A stretch of DNA of 64,000 nucleotides from Gambelia wislizenii (lineage: Eukaryota > Chordata > Lepidosauria > Squamata > Crotaphytidae). The notes beneath the pieces were generated by a model that was given only the letters and a program-made list of their open reading frames with translations, had not been told where the DNA came from and did no database searches. Every line of letters begins with the position of its first letter. Positions within the stretch are counted from its first letter, which is position 1. Below are positions 21,599 through 32,790 of the stretch, one piece after another. The stretch is taken from positions 7,767,501-7,831,500 of the forward strand of contig JAUMIR010000015.1 in the NCBI GenBank assembly GCA_030847615.1. Direction: 5' to 3'. The position numbers and the translations under genes were made by a program.

Positions 21599-23767
21599 GA
21601 ATATGTATGTCGTAGTTATCTCCAATGTGACCATAGTCATTAAAAAGAAAGCTACACATGGGCCACAGACAATACAGCACATTATGCCAACCCTGTTCCC
21701 TTGAGACATCACTCTTCAAAGGCCTGCTGAAACAAACAAACAAACAAACAACAGGAAAGAGGATACCAGTTTTTTCCTTTGATGGAAAGGGGTCCAAGAG
21801 CCCGTGGTGAGCAACCTTCAAGAAGTAGCTGTGATGGTGACAGAACAGGTGGAAGGGCCACCTCAAAAGATCACAAAACAATAACCTGGATTTGAGCAAC
21901 ACAGTTGGGCTTTCTCCCATGTTCAAATGATTAAGTCTCATTTTTATTTTTTATTTTTGAAGGTATACTTTGGGACCAGATGTTCTGTCAATGCAGTTCA
22001 GGACCTTTTGGGAGCAAAGCATACAACATGTCTCAGTTCTCTAAGGATACCAAGGATAGATGTAACACACTACTCTGGAATGTTTCTGGAACAGGGTGAT
22101 TCAACACTTCTGCAAGTATGCTTAAACGCAAATGGCTCTCTAGAGCTTAACAATTAACAACATTTAGAATAGGAGTGGGAATGATGCATTCTTCCAGATG
22201 TCATTAGACTCTAATTCCCAGCATTCCTGACCACTGGATGAGGTTGCTGGAAATTTTTATTTTATTTTAAATTTTGTTATAGATTTCTATTAACCACCCT
22301 TGGATCCAATCCTGAGAGAAAGGTGGGCTATACATTCAATAAATAAAATGAATAAAGAATAATAGCTTTATAAAAACAATAAAGATAAATAGTCCAGGAT
22401 CGAAGTTGCTCTGGTTATTTTGTTTCACTGTTCTGTTCAACAGATCACTAAATAGCTTCAGATTATGGAAGGCAAAATGAATTCTGGTATGTCATAAAAA
22501 GAACTAAATCCAAGTAGTTTTCACCTTCACTAGCCAAATCCAATACGGGGGGGGGGGATGACACACATGTTCAACAAAGAAACAAACCAGATGACAATCA
22601 TATTTCAACACCAACATTTGTGAATACAAAGGTAATTCAAATCCCGAACTGAAGAATTTTTATTGTACTGTATTTGTGACAATATTGACATCCCACCAAG
22701 TTGCTTTTAAAATGTCCCAGTGTTTCTCTTCTCCCTTTCCCCTTTTGTCCTCAGCTTACTTTGGTTGTTGTAAATTGAATTCAAAGTATAAAAATAATAA
22801 GCATTCAATTGAGATAATACAGGGAGTGGAGAGGAGATGAGGGAGCGGATGTGCGTCCTTCTCTGTAGACTCAGGTAAAAGCAAACTGCTGCAACCTCTC
22901 CTAGCTGTATGCAAAGGGATGTTGTACCACCTTTGAGACTTGAGAGAAAGACAATGGAGTATAAGTTTTTGTATGCCTCATCTACTCTGGGCTCTTATTA
23001 ACCAGGGCTGGCCTACATGGACAACATGCACCAGGGCAAATGCAGTGCCATAGTGTGCTATTGGGCCCCTGTTGGCCTGTCCCCTCTTTCCGAGCCACCA
23101 CTGCCTCACCGGCCAAGCAGCTCCCTGAAAGAGCCTGGCTGGCAGTGTTGCTTCTGATGAGGTTAGAATGGGGTGCCAGGTCATGTGATCAACAAGAAGG
23201 GGTCACTCTATCAGGTTAAGGGAAAAAAATACATGGTTCCTCCCCAGTACATTGTCTGGACTGCCAGCACTGGATTCGAGGTGAGTCTGCATGATTTTGC
23301 CAGTGCAGACAAGCACTTAGTCTACTTACTCAGATGTATTGAGGGACTCTGTGCATCTGAGGAACTAGAGAAAGCCTACGAAACCCTATGCTCCAATTTC
23401 CTTCTCTCAGTTATTCTCAAAGGTGCTACAAGTTCCCTTTTCACACTGGTATTGCAGACTAAGACTGCAAAAGTATGTCTTTGACTTTATCTCCTAGCTG
23501 TGTTTTCTTCTGCACAGATACCGCTTGCCCTCTTGACCACACTCTCATGTTGCTTGGCCATACAAGTCCTGTGAAATGCAGCTGTGAAATGCTGGAGGCT
23601 GTGCACAGAGCATTGACCTCATCAGTGGGACTTGGAGCAGAGGCCTCCCAGCAGATCTAAGTACTCAGGCAAGGATATCTAGGGAGAGATGTTCAAAGTA
23701 TCAACACCTCAAGCAATTTAGAGCTGTAAATGTCCTCACAAGCACCTAGAACCCAGCCCAGCCCAGT
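21599..23767. other. Intergenic, no gene supported
   Basis: Contains (AAAC)n at 21730-21751, an L2-like tail fragment near 22300-22370 (GAGAAAGGTGGGCTATACATTCAATAAAT), and a G-run near 22545-22556. Short ORFs (for example 23173-23484) have no domain or repeat support. Confidence 0.5.
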
Positions 23768-23772
23768 CCTTC

Positions 23773-24133
23773 TGTCAGGATCAGAAAATCCTGCCATGGC
23801 CAACTCTGCTTTGTTTATTTTATAAAATGCTGGATGATGGGAGCTGCTACACAGGAGATGTGGCTGAACCCTAACAAAGGTTTCTCTAGTAGGGGAGGTA
23901 GGGAGGTCTTTGCCAAAGGTGGCCGGTTGTTCTGATTATCTGGGGAATGAGAGTGAGCTCCAGAAGACGGTCAGTATTGCCCCATGCTATTAATAGGCTT
24001 TATGGTTGGGAAACTCTTTACTCCTGTCAACAAATTGGTGTACTATGATCTGATCTGATCTGCTTGCTGAATAAAGCTTTTCTGAACTACTGAGAGCTGG
24101 TGTTCCTTAAATACAGTTTGTCAGTACATGACA
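23773..24133 (+). mobile_element. Probable solo LTR, 361 bp
   Basis: TG...CA ends (TGTCAGGATCAG...GTACATGACA), AATAAA at 24070-24075 near the 3' end, and flanks CCTTC (23768-23772) and CCCTC (24134-24138) that match in four of five bases. No internal region. Element family not identified. Confidence 0.68.
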
Positions 24134-24263
24134 CCCTCTCAGACTGGCATTATAAATCATGCCCTTAGAGCCCTGAACCAATATGTATGAATTTGTCTAG
24201 TTTTGACTCCATCCTCATTCTGATTTCTGAAATATCTCAGGCATTGCTTATACACACTTCTGA

Positions 24264-24959
24264 CTGAACGAGACTACGTGCAAAAGGGATCTAGGAGTCC
24301 TAGCAGACCACAAGTTGAACATGAGTCAACAGTGTGATGCAGCAGCTAAAAAAGCCAATGCGAATTTGGGCGGTATCAATAGAAGTATAATGTCTAGATC
24401 AAGGGAAGTAATAGTGCCGCTCTATTCTGCTTTGGTCAGACCTCACCTAGAATACTGTGTCCAGTTCTGGGTACCACAATTCAAAAAAGATATTGACAAA
24501 TTGAAGCATGGCCAGAGAAGGGCAACTAAAATGGTGAAAGGTCTGGAAACCATGCCTTATGAAGAGAGACTTAGGGAGCTGGGTTTGTTTAGCCTGGGAA
24601 AAAAATGGTTAAGAGGTGATATGTTAGCCCTGCTTAAGTATTTGAAGGGGTGTCACATTGAAGATGGAGCAAGCTTGTTTTCTGCTACTCCAGAGACTGG
24701 AACAAGGAGCAATGGATGCAAGCTCCAGGAACAGAGATTCCACCTCAACATTAGGAGGAACTTTTTGACAGTAAGAGCTGTTTGGCAGTGGAACACACTC
24801 CCTTGGAGCGTGGTGGGTTCTCCTTCCTTGGAGGTTTTTAAACAGAGGCTGGATTGCCATCTGTCGGGGATGCTTTGATCGTGATTTCCTGCATGGCAGA
24901 GGGTTGGGCTGTATGGCCCTCGTGGTCTCTTCCAACTCTACAATTCTATGATTTTATGA
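24264..24959 (+). mobile_element. CR1 LINE, 5'-truncated (copy C)
   Basis: The open frame 24315-24878 (187 aa) covers the ORF2 C-terminus, from MNMSQQ through [16 protein letters not shown] to CHLSGML. It ends in the CR1 octamer-type tail. The full C-terminal ORF is preserved in this young copy. Confidence 0.92.
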
Positions 24960-25177
24960 AACGGCAGATTTCCTTTTGGATTTCAGCCTTTTGTGGGCCT
25001 TCCAGAGACATACAACTGGCCACAGTGGCACTGAAACACAAATTCAGGGAGCAAAGTGCTGTGTTAAACAAGGAAGAGGCTCAGAGGAGGAACACCTTTG
25101 GGAGATAGTGGGCTATGAATGAATCGTCTAGATGCCTTATTCTCCCCGTTCTTCATCATCTGACCTAGATCTTGGAA

Positions 25178-25286
25178 ATGTTATTTTTTGAACTGTAACT
25201 TCCAGAAGCCTGTAGTCAGCAGAGCCAGTAGCCATGCTGAGTGTGGCATTATTGGAGTTACAGAATAGTAACATTTCCCAGCCCTG
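25178..25286. repeat. Short inverted-repeat (MITE-like) fragment
   Basis: The left arm (ATGTTATTTTTTGAACTGTAA) and right arm (GTTACAGAATAGTAACATTT) are near-complementary around a GC-richer centre. This is reminiscent of common vertebrate hAT-derived MITEs. A related half-copy lies near 26885-26945. Degraded. Confidence 0.45.
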
Positions 25287-25771
25287 TTCTGCCATGGTAG
25301 GAAACAGGACCCTAAATCCAATTTGTATTCCCACTTTTTAGTTCCAACAAAGGCATGCAAAATTAGTAAATCCATATACTTGTATAAGTTCCAATGGTTT
25401 CATTTGAGTCTCATTAGGACTAAAAAATTGATTTAGGCCAGGATATTAGTCTAGATGGATTTTGGGTCTTTTCCAGCATACCTTTTTGACCAATCCCCTG
25501 ATATTCTTGGTCAACTACTTCCTGAGCCCTGGCCATGCTGGCTGGCAATTGTAAGATTTGACATGGAACATCTGTGGGCCCAAGGTGAATATCTGGTATC
25601 CACGTTTGAGAATCGCTAGATAGAGAATGTCTTTCTCTATCATGCTACTGCCCAGAAAACAGCAGTACAGTAGCATCCAAAAAATGATCAATTGCCCAAT
25701 ACCCCAAATTAACAAACCTTTCCGATGCATGTTAGTACAGAAGTAAAGCCCACGAGGAATGGGCCTAAGTA

Positions 25772-25995
25772 TCCCAATGGCACCAAATTCTGTTTGAACT
25801 TGGAAGCTAAGCAAGGTCAGCCCTGATTACTATTTGGATGGGAGACCACCAACAAATACCAGGTGCTGTAGACTATATTTCAATGGAGGAAAGTCACAAA
25901 ACCACCTTTCAGTAATTCATGCCTAAGAGAAATCTATGTAGTTCATGGAGTCACAATTTGAAGGCACACCCACACAGACACCCACCCACACATAC
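25772..25995 (+). mobile_element. 5S-rRNA-derived SINE (uninterrupted copy)
   Basis: The head matches 5S rRNA (CTTGGAAGCTAAGCAAGG, TTGGATGGGAGACCACC, CAGGTGCTGTAGACT), followed by the same body (AAAACCACCTTTCAG, GCCTAAGAGAAATC) and a CA-rich 3' end with GAAGGCACACCC. It is the reference for the split copy at 19025. Confidence 0.88.
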
Positions 25996-26261
25996 CAATA
26001 TAGTAACTTCTCAGGTCAATGGGTGTAGGACTATAAGTCTGAATTAAAATTCCCTGAGGATAGAGAGATTAAAGGAAAATCATTCTGCATGATTTAATTC
26101 TCTTTCCTTGTAAGGAGCTGATGGAAACAGAATTCTTGTTTACTTTGATATTATTAAAGTAATTTTGTAGATGATACACCCAGCAGAATTTTGAGCATCC
26201 ATAATTAAGAGCTGAGCTGTAAAGGGGTGTCACTCCACCATTAAGGATGCCACCAAGACAG

Positions 26262-26268
26262 TATAAAA
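26262..26268 (+). promoter_or_regulatory. TATA box of beta-keratin gene
   Basis: TATAAAA about 25-30 bp before the inferred start of exon 1. Position and exon layout fit reptile corneous beta-protein genes. Confidence 0.75.
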
Positions 26269-26289
26269 GCACTCATCTCTCTACAGTCC

Positions 26290-26341
26290 TGCAACAGCTT
26301 CATCACTTGCTTCTCTTGTCTTCTACTCATCAGAGGAACTG
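26290..26341 (+). other. Noncoding exon 1 of beta-keratin gene (start inferred)
   Basis: A pyrimidine-rich leader (CAGCTTCATCACTTGC...) ends at AACTG followed by a consensus donor GTAAGC (26342). The start is placed about 25 bp after TATA and is an estimate. A short noncoding first exon is the known arrangement for these genes. Confidence 0.7.
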
Positions 26342-27859
26342 GTAAGCTTGACTTGTTCATTGCATGCGAATCTCGATCTGTTAAAGAGCTTTAGAATGTT
26401 ACTATAATGGCATACTAGTCTAATATGTGAATCCTACTGTTTAGTCCCAACTAAGGTAGACATACTAAATCAATCTTGAATGGTAAGTCAATGGGTAACT
26501 AAATTCCCTGGACTCAATGGGTCTATTGTAGCTAGGGCAAACAATACTATTTATGATTTTATAAAGTAGTCTTTCCTAATTCTATTTGGAGATTTCAGGG
26601 ATGGAGTCTGTGATCTTGTGCATGCCAATTATTACCACTGACAATCAGTACGTGACTCTGACTCCTAGCATTCTTAATATGTTTGAGGGAGTTCCTATGG
26701 CATGTGAAAATATGCTAAATTTGATATAGGGTCTCTGTTCAGGGGGAAATATCTCAATGAAGGGTTGATAATAGTTAACCAAATCACATCCATTGATTTC
26801 TTCTACAGATATACAAAAAAAGTAAATTGGCCTTAGAGAGGCACACTGCTACCATCCAGACTGCAAAAGTTAAAGTTTAGGACTGTAACTCCTAAAATAT
26901 TTCAGTCAGCATGGCCACGGGCCTGTTGGCTGGAAGAATGTGGAGTTGCTCTTCTGACCACCGAATTGTGTGAGAGAGTGAGTGAGAGAGAAACATTTGT
27001 AAAGCATTAGAATCATAAAAACATAGAATTGCAGAGTTGGAAGAGACTACGAGGGCCATCCAGTCCAACCCCCCTGCCACGCAGGAAATCTTGATCAAAG
27101 CATCCCCGACAGATGGCAATCCAGCCTCTGTTTAAAGACCTCCAAAGAAAGAGACCCCACCATGCTCTGAGGGAGTGTGTTCCACTGCCAAACAGCTCTT
27201 ACTGTCAAAAAGTTCCTCCTCATGTTGAGGTGGAATCTCTGTTCCTGGAGCTTGCACCCATTGCTCCATGTTCCAGTCTCTGGAGCAGCAGAAAACAAGC
27301 CTGCTCCATCCTCAGTGTGACATCCCTTCAAATACTTAAACAGTGGTATCATATCGCCTCTTAACTGTCTTTTTTCCAGGCTAAACATACCCAGCTCCCT
27401 AAGTCTCTCCTCATAAGGCATCGTTTCCAGACCTTTCACCATTTTAGTTGCCCTTCTCTGGACACGCTCCAAGTTGTCCATATCCTTTTTGAACTGTGGT
27501 GCCCAGAACTGGACACAGTATTCTAAGTGAGGTCTGACCAAGGCAGAATAGAGTGGCACTATTACTTCCCTTGATCTAGACACTATACTTCTATTGATAC
27601 AGCCCAAAATCACATTGGCCTTTTTAGCTGCCGCATCACACTGTTGACTCATGTTCAACTTGTGGTCTACTAGGACTCCTAGAGCAAAGGAAAACAACTA
27701 TATTTAGAACTAGTTACTACACTTTAAAACTATGCAAATGTTCAGATTGGGGTGAAAACAAAGAAATTCACTGTGGAAATTTGTTGTTTGCATTACTGTT
27801 AGACACTGGAGCGCTTCTTCTGTGTAGCATCACTCACAATCTCTCTCATGTTCTTTCAG
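26342..27859 (+). other. 5'UTR intron of beta-keratin gene
   Basis: GTAAGC donor and TTCTTTCAG acceptor (AG at 27858-27859), 1,518 bp, ending 23 bp upstream of the start codon. A single 5'UTR intron just before the ATG is typical of reptilian beta-keratin genes. It holds an antisense CR1 at 27010-27683. Confidence 0.8.
27010..27683 (-). mobile_element. CR1 LINE in the beta-keratin intron, antisense (copy D)
   Basis: Minus-strand ORF2 C-terminus with [31 protein letters not shown] and [12 protein letters not shown]; the 3' tail lies at the low-coordinate end. The frame 27697-27095 (200 aa) is open but runs from flanking DNA. It accounts for nearly half of the intron. Confidence 0.9.
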
Positions 27860-27882
27860 ACTCACCTCCATCACTGAACAGA

Positions 27883-28317
27883 ATGCCTCTCTGTAGACCT
27901 GTCTGTGCTGTCCCATCCTGTGAATCTACCCCAGTCGTTGCTTTTGGATCAGGAGGTTCCCCCGGCTTTGGCCAAGGCTTTGGCTATGGTTCTGGATTAG
28001 GCTTTGGCAACAATTCTGGCTTGGGGGGTTACAGTACAGATGCCGGTAGTCTGGGTGTGCTCCGTGGAGTGAACCCTTCATGCATCAACCAGATCCCACC
28101 ATCAGAACTCACAATCCAGCCACCACCTTTCATTGTCACCGTCCCAGGGCCCATCCTCGCTGCCAGCTGTGAGCCTCTCCAGGTTGGAGGGTATTCCCCA
28201 TGTGCTGTTGATGGAGTTGGCATTAGTGGATTGGGTGGTGGATTCTACGGTGGGCGTCTTGGACGCCGTCGTGGGTCACTGGTTGGAAGAGGCTTCAACT
28301 GCAGTCCCTGCTTATAA
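27883..28317 (+). CDS. Corneous beta-protein (beta-keratin), 144 aa
   Basis: A structural protein of the hard epidermis (scales or claws) of sauropsids; it forms beta-sheet filaments. The start is MPLCRPVCAVPS at 27883, 23 bp after the splice acceptor. The frame is open from 27781, but that upstream part is intron. Residues 1-15 are Cys-rich and 16-53 Gly-rich (GFGQGFGYGSGLGFG). Residues 68-100 form the conserved beta-sheet core box (INQIPPSELTIQPP and PFIVTVPGPILAASCEP). The C-terminus is Gly- and Arg-rich (GLGGGFYGG, RLGRRR) and ends NCSPCL. Length is usual for the family and no disruption is seen, so it is probably functional. Such genes usually occur in tandem clusters; here one copy is visible, but the locus appears duplicated at about 61.65-kb spacing. 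Confidence 0.96.
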   Translation: MPLCRPVCAVPSCESTPVVAFGSGGSPGFGQGFGYGSGLGFGNNSGLGGYSTDAGSLGVLRGVNPSCINQIPPSELTIQPPPFIVTVPGPILAASCEPLQVGGYSPCAVDGVGISGLGGGFYGGRLGRRRGSLVGRGFNCSPCL

Positions 28318-28555
28318 TTGCTCATGAGAATTTGTCCCAGGAGAAGGAATATTGGAACAACTCACAGTTTAACACTCTGGCCTATGCTTAGCTCTCCTGA
28401 ACACCCTCTTCTCAGAAGTCAGTGGGAGCTGGGTCAGTGTTAGGCATCACTAGAAATCAGACCCACCTACACCTTTTGTAACTCTACTTTCAACCTCTAT
28501 GTTCCTGCTATTTAAGTTCTTCTCTTTATTTGCCTACGACTCTTGCAATGAGCAA

Positions 28556-28561
28556 AATAAA
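28556..28561 (+). terminator. Poly(A) signal of beta-keratin mRNA
   Basis: AATAAA 239 bp after the stop codon. A second AATAAA at 28796-28801 could serve as an alternative. Confidence 0.75.
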
Positions 28562-28639
28562 GAGCTTAGGATCCCCGATCCTCTCCTGTGAATGTAGCAC
28601 TTGTTTTGAATCTGTGAATTGGAGACAATGCAAAGAAGT

Positions 28640-29960
28640 AACCGAAATGTGTTATGTTCACCTAGATCTGTCTCGCCTTTTGCCAAAGTTATAACTGTAT
28701 GTAATGGAGAAGCTGTTCATTCACATGTTTTCTTTACAATTTTTCCTTTTCTGACCTCTTTACGGTTCTTTTGGGTGTGCCTACTTCCAGTTGTTAATAA
28801 AACTGACTCTGCACGATAACAATGCTGGAATTCTGGTTTTATTACAACTTACACGTGTAAGAATCAGACTCCGGACTAGACCATGACAGGACTAGCACTA
28901 CCACTTAGGCAGAAAGGATCAACTGTTTTTCAGGCAGCAGATGCTGGTAGGCAAGATGGATTGTACCTCCTGAATGTCTCACCTTCTCAAAGCAGGTTCG
29001 ATCCCACATGTCCTGTCCTGCCCTCCCTAGTTGGGCCTAACCAGATGTGCCATCCCACCCTCTGTCAATCAAGCCAAGTTCTGTACATGGAATCGGGAGG
29101 GGCTGCCCTCTCGTCCTCTTCCTTAGACATCAATATGTCTTGAGTTGGCCCTCAATCAATGGCCAATGCTCCAGATAGGGATGCACAACTTGCTGCTTTC
29201 ATTCTCAGAGGTAGTAATGAATAATTTCATATGTTTTTCTACTTACAAGAACTTTTGCCCATTTTTAAATTATTTAGATCCCTGCTTTCAGAAGAATGGC
29301 AAGGTATAGGTAAGTTGAAACAGCAACCATAATTCACCTTGTGGAATCTAAGGAACCCAATGCAGGGAAATCAGATTGCGAAGATCCTATAGGTCCAGAT
29401 ACAGCCCCTCCCTGGAACATTAATAATGAACATAACATCCGCTACCTCTACATAGTGTTCTCTGTACAGAAAATACTGTTGTCTGTGCATGAAGCTAGGC
29501 TGTAAGAATAAAAACAGACATCCTCTGGGATTTACAAAGAATGGGATTTTTATTTCATTTTATTTTTATTATTTTTGGGACACAATGTGCTTTACAATAT
29601 GAGTGAAAAGAACATAATGGAAGCAATTTCTACTACAGATTATTTTTCAAAAAAAGCAAACAAGCAATGCAACTGAAACATTAATTGAAGACAATTTTAA
29701 TCCATGTTAACATACATACTAAGCAATGCAGCACACTCATGTTATTTGCCACTGTTGCCCCCTAGAGGCATATTTTAGGAAAAGCCTCTTTAAGTAGAAT
29801 TAAAGTTGCCTTCCTTATTGGACAGTTTCCAATTATGCTGAGGTGGAAATCCCACAATCTGATAGATAGCGTGGGATGATGGGATTTGTAGTGCAACTCA
29901 TCTGGAAGCAGAAAGTTTGGATAAGGTGGTCGTAAAACCTTGCCATCATTTTACTGATAT
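28640..29960. other. 3' flank of beta-keratin gene, no further gene supported
   Basis: No core box or second beta-keratin exon is found. There is a T-rich patch at 29540-29575. A motif GGGATGATGGGATTTGTAGTGCAAC near 29872-29900 resembles ends of common hAT-type repeats. Confidence 0.5.
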
Positions 29961-30047
29961 ATGATTTCCTGCATGGCAGGAGGTTGGACTAGATGGCCCT
30001 CATGGTCTCTTCCAACTCTGCAATTCTATGACTCTATGATTCTATGA
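29961..30047 (+). mobile_element. CR1 tail-only fragment (copy E)
   Basis: Only the last 87 bp: GATTTCCTGCATGGCAGG, TTGGACTAGATGGCCCTC, then the octamer tail. A severely 5'-truncated insertion. Confidence 0.9.
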
Positions 30048-31798
30048 AGTGCATAGGTTCTGGTTAATAGATCATAATCGAAACCCTGTAAATTTAAATG
30101 GATCCTGATTGAGTTGTTTTTGTTGGCAACAGAGATTTTGAACAGAGCATTAAGACCAGAAAAGAAGATAAAAGGATTGAAGATAAAACACAAAGACTAT
30201 AGATGGTTGAAAGAGTTATTGAAAGAATTTGTAGAGGTGACAGACTTCAAGCTTAATCAAGATAAGATGGTTATGTTGCCTAAAAACATGACCAATTCTG
30301 AACCAAAGAATTTGTATGAAAAATTGGGCTTTCAATTTGTTAAATAGGTAAAGTATATAGGGGTTAATATTTCAAGTAAAATTCAAATCTGTTCAAAAAC
30401 AACTATAACAAAATATGGAGTGAAATTAAACTCTCTCTCTGGCTTTTCTTCACAAACGAAGATTCAGGAAGGACTCATCCTGCGCTTTCTGCATCATCAG
30501 CCCGAAATTAAACTAGACTTGCAGAAATGGTGAAAGTTTTAATTATCAATTATGGGTAGAATTCCAGTAATTAAGATGAATGTTTTACCTGAAATGCTCT
30601 TTTCATTTCAATCTGTACTAATCTGTACTAATCATACTAAACAACAAACCTTTGAGAAGGATTTACCTTCCTTTTATATGACATGGCTAAAGACCTAGTC
30701 AAGATTTCACAAGATGACAGGAAAAGAGAATTGAAAGTCTGGATGTTACTGAGAAATGAAATAATACTGGAACTGGAGAGATTTGGGGCCTGCCAGAATT
30801 TAAAGTATATTACTGTACTGTGCTAGTGTTTTGACACTGTTGAAAGACTGGATATTACTGAAAAATGAAATAATATTGACACTGGAGAGATTTGATTTGG
30901 AATTTGGATTTCATGGCTTTTTTTTTTTTTGCTTTTTTTTTCTTTTTTGTACAGGAGAGAAAAAGCTGATTCAAGTTTAATAATCACTACATGAGGACGG
31001 CACTGTTACATGTGTGGAACAAATATTAATATTGAATAAGTGGAACAAATATAAGAGCAGATTTCTTTCAAAATTGACTCTCTGGTGTTCACTTCACGAA
31101 GCATTTTTTAGGAGAGAAACCTACCAGAAAGAGGAGTGGGTTACATATAAGGATTTGCTGATTTTAGGAAGCAGTCAATTTATATTGAGATCAAGATATT
31201 AATTAGAATCAGAGGGATTTATTGTGCACTTGTTCACCTACAGGAAATTGAATGGAAGACAAAAGATAGATTTTAAAAGCAGGGGTTGGAAATAAAGTGC
31301 ATTTGAGTTGGAAAGATCCTTATGTACAAATGATGAACATCTGATAGCCAAAATTTATATATTGTTGTTAGAGGAAATGGGCATAAAATACTGGTTTACA
31401 AATTCAGATGGAGCAATGGGAGCCAAAAAATTCAAATTTAGTTTGTAGTTGTTTATTAGTATTAGTTTGAGTCTTCTATGTATTGTAAATAAGTTTGTTA
31501 TGATTTGAAAGAGTACTTTTGCAAAATGATGTATAGATTGCATTTGACTCCTGAGAGACTTTCTAAAAGCTACAAAAACTGTTCAAACAAATGTTGGAAA
31601 TCTGAGCAGAAAATAGAGATGTTGAACCATTAGTGGTCGACTTGTGAGAAACCCAGAAATATTGGATTCAAATTCATAAGAACTTGGAGGACATTTTTAA
31701 AATTACATTCCAGATGAAAATAGAAATTTGTCTACGAGGAATTGTGGCACTTATGGAAGAAACATGGGAGATTTTTAAAAGATAAATATTTTTATTAA
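30048..31798 (+). mobile_element. Degenerate L1 LINE (ORF2 fragment)
   Basis: RT remnants: FKLNQDKMVMLPKNM and LYEKLGFQFVK (30230-30345), VKYIGVNISS-like near 30350, SIMGRIPVIKMNVLPEML near 30545. C-terminal remnants: [18 protein letters not shown] near 31530-31590. They match the two larger minus-strand L1s. Many stops. A 70-bp foreign piece at about 30430-30500 matches the non-LTR tail at 14590-14670. Confidence 0.8.
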
Positions 31799-31811
31799 CA
31801 GAAACCAAAAA

Positions 31812-32048
31812 TAGACTTTCCTTTGTTTTTTTCCGGGCTGTGAGGCCATGTTCTGGAAGAGTTTCTTTCTGACGTTTCACCTGCATCTGTGGCTGGCATC
31901 CTCAGAAATCTCTAAAGGATTCTCTGAAGATATCAGCCACAGATGCAGGGGAAATGTCAGAAAGAAACTCTTCCAGAACACGGCCTCATAGCCTGGAAAA
32001 AACCCAAGGAATGTCTATGGATGCCGGCCGTGAAAGCTTTCAACTTCA
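31812..32048. mobile_element. Foldback insertion with ~83-bp inverted arms and 13-bp TSD
   Basis: Left arm 31824-31907 and right arm about 31922-32010 are near-complementary (GCAGGTGAAACGTCAGAAAG versus GCAGGGGAAATGTCAGAAAG), with a spacer of about 14 bp. The insertion is flanked by the direct repeat CAGAAACCAAAAA (31799-31811 and 32049-32061). A 13-bp duplication fits LINE-type or Penelope-type integration better than a DNA transposon. The right end contains GCCGGCCGTGAAAGC. No coding capacity. Confidence 0.72.
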
Positions 32049-32061
32049 CAGAAACCAAAAA

Positions 32062-32790
32062 CATAAACACAAACTTATTTAAAAGACATAAAAGACACAA
32101 ACTAACACTAATCAACAAGTACAAACTAAAACTAGTAAACAAACAATATAAACTTATATAAACAAATCTACTAATGATTTCCCCAATATAGAGGCTTCTA
32201 TTAATAACATACTTTCTTTAAGTGATAATAAATTCCAACTTCTACTTTTAATTGAAATGCTACTATTTTAAAAAGCTGAATGTTAATAAATGTCCCTGAC
32301 TTTTTTTTTGCAAAAAAGTAATAAACAAATCCCAATCTTTTAAAAGTTAACCAAAGATTTCCACTCAATCCACATTGTCAGTTGATCCATTTCAGCCAAT
32401 TCACATGTCTTCATCAGCCAATCTTCTTGTGAAGAAATTGATATGCCTTTCCATTTCTGAGCATATAAAAATCTTGCAGCCATGATCATATATTGTAGAC
32501 AGACACTTTTTTTTGGCCATTTGCCAATAAAATAATATATAGAAGCATGAAAATTATTAAAACTAGTAAAAGAGAAATGGCAGAATATTAATGATTTACA
32601 TCAACCACTATTAATGACCATTTGCGGGTGCAACTAACACATAACATAACAAAATCTTGGTACTTTGAATATAACAGATTGCTCCAGATTGTCCAGCAAA
32701 TAATCTAAATAAAAGGCATCAGAATGGCCTGGGAATTTAATTAACGGAGGTGTAATCAACTGTTGTCTTATCTATAAAACTGACAATACA
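32062..32790. other. AT-rich stretch, probable decayed LINE UTR
   Basis: A-rich plus strand (AAACACAAACTTATTTAAAAG...) continuing from the L1 fragment, then mixed AT-rich sequence. No ORF or clear boundary. Confidence 0.4.

Noticed and set aside
23173..23484. 103-codon ORF
   Set aside because: No domain or homologous pattern; chance ORF in intergenic DNA.
27113..27364. Recurrent ORF with [11 protein letters not shown]...NKPAPSS wording opposite CR1 copies
   Set aside because: Antisense shadow of CR1 ORF2 seen at every CR1 copy (for example 55679-55930, 61997-62248).
27781..27882. Upstream extension of the beta-keratin ORF (34 extra residues)
   Set aside because: It overlaps a good splice acceptor (TTCTTTCAG at 27851-27859) and the usual 5'UTR intron; the family start MPLCRPVCAVPS is at 27883.
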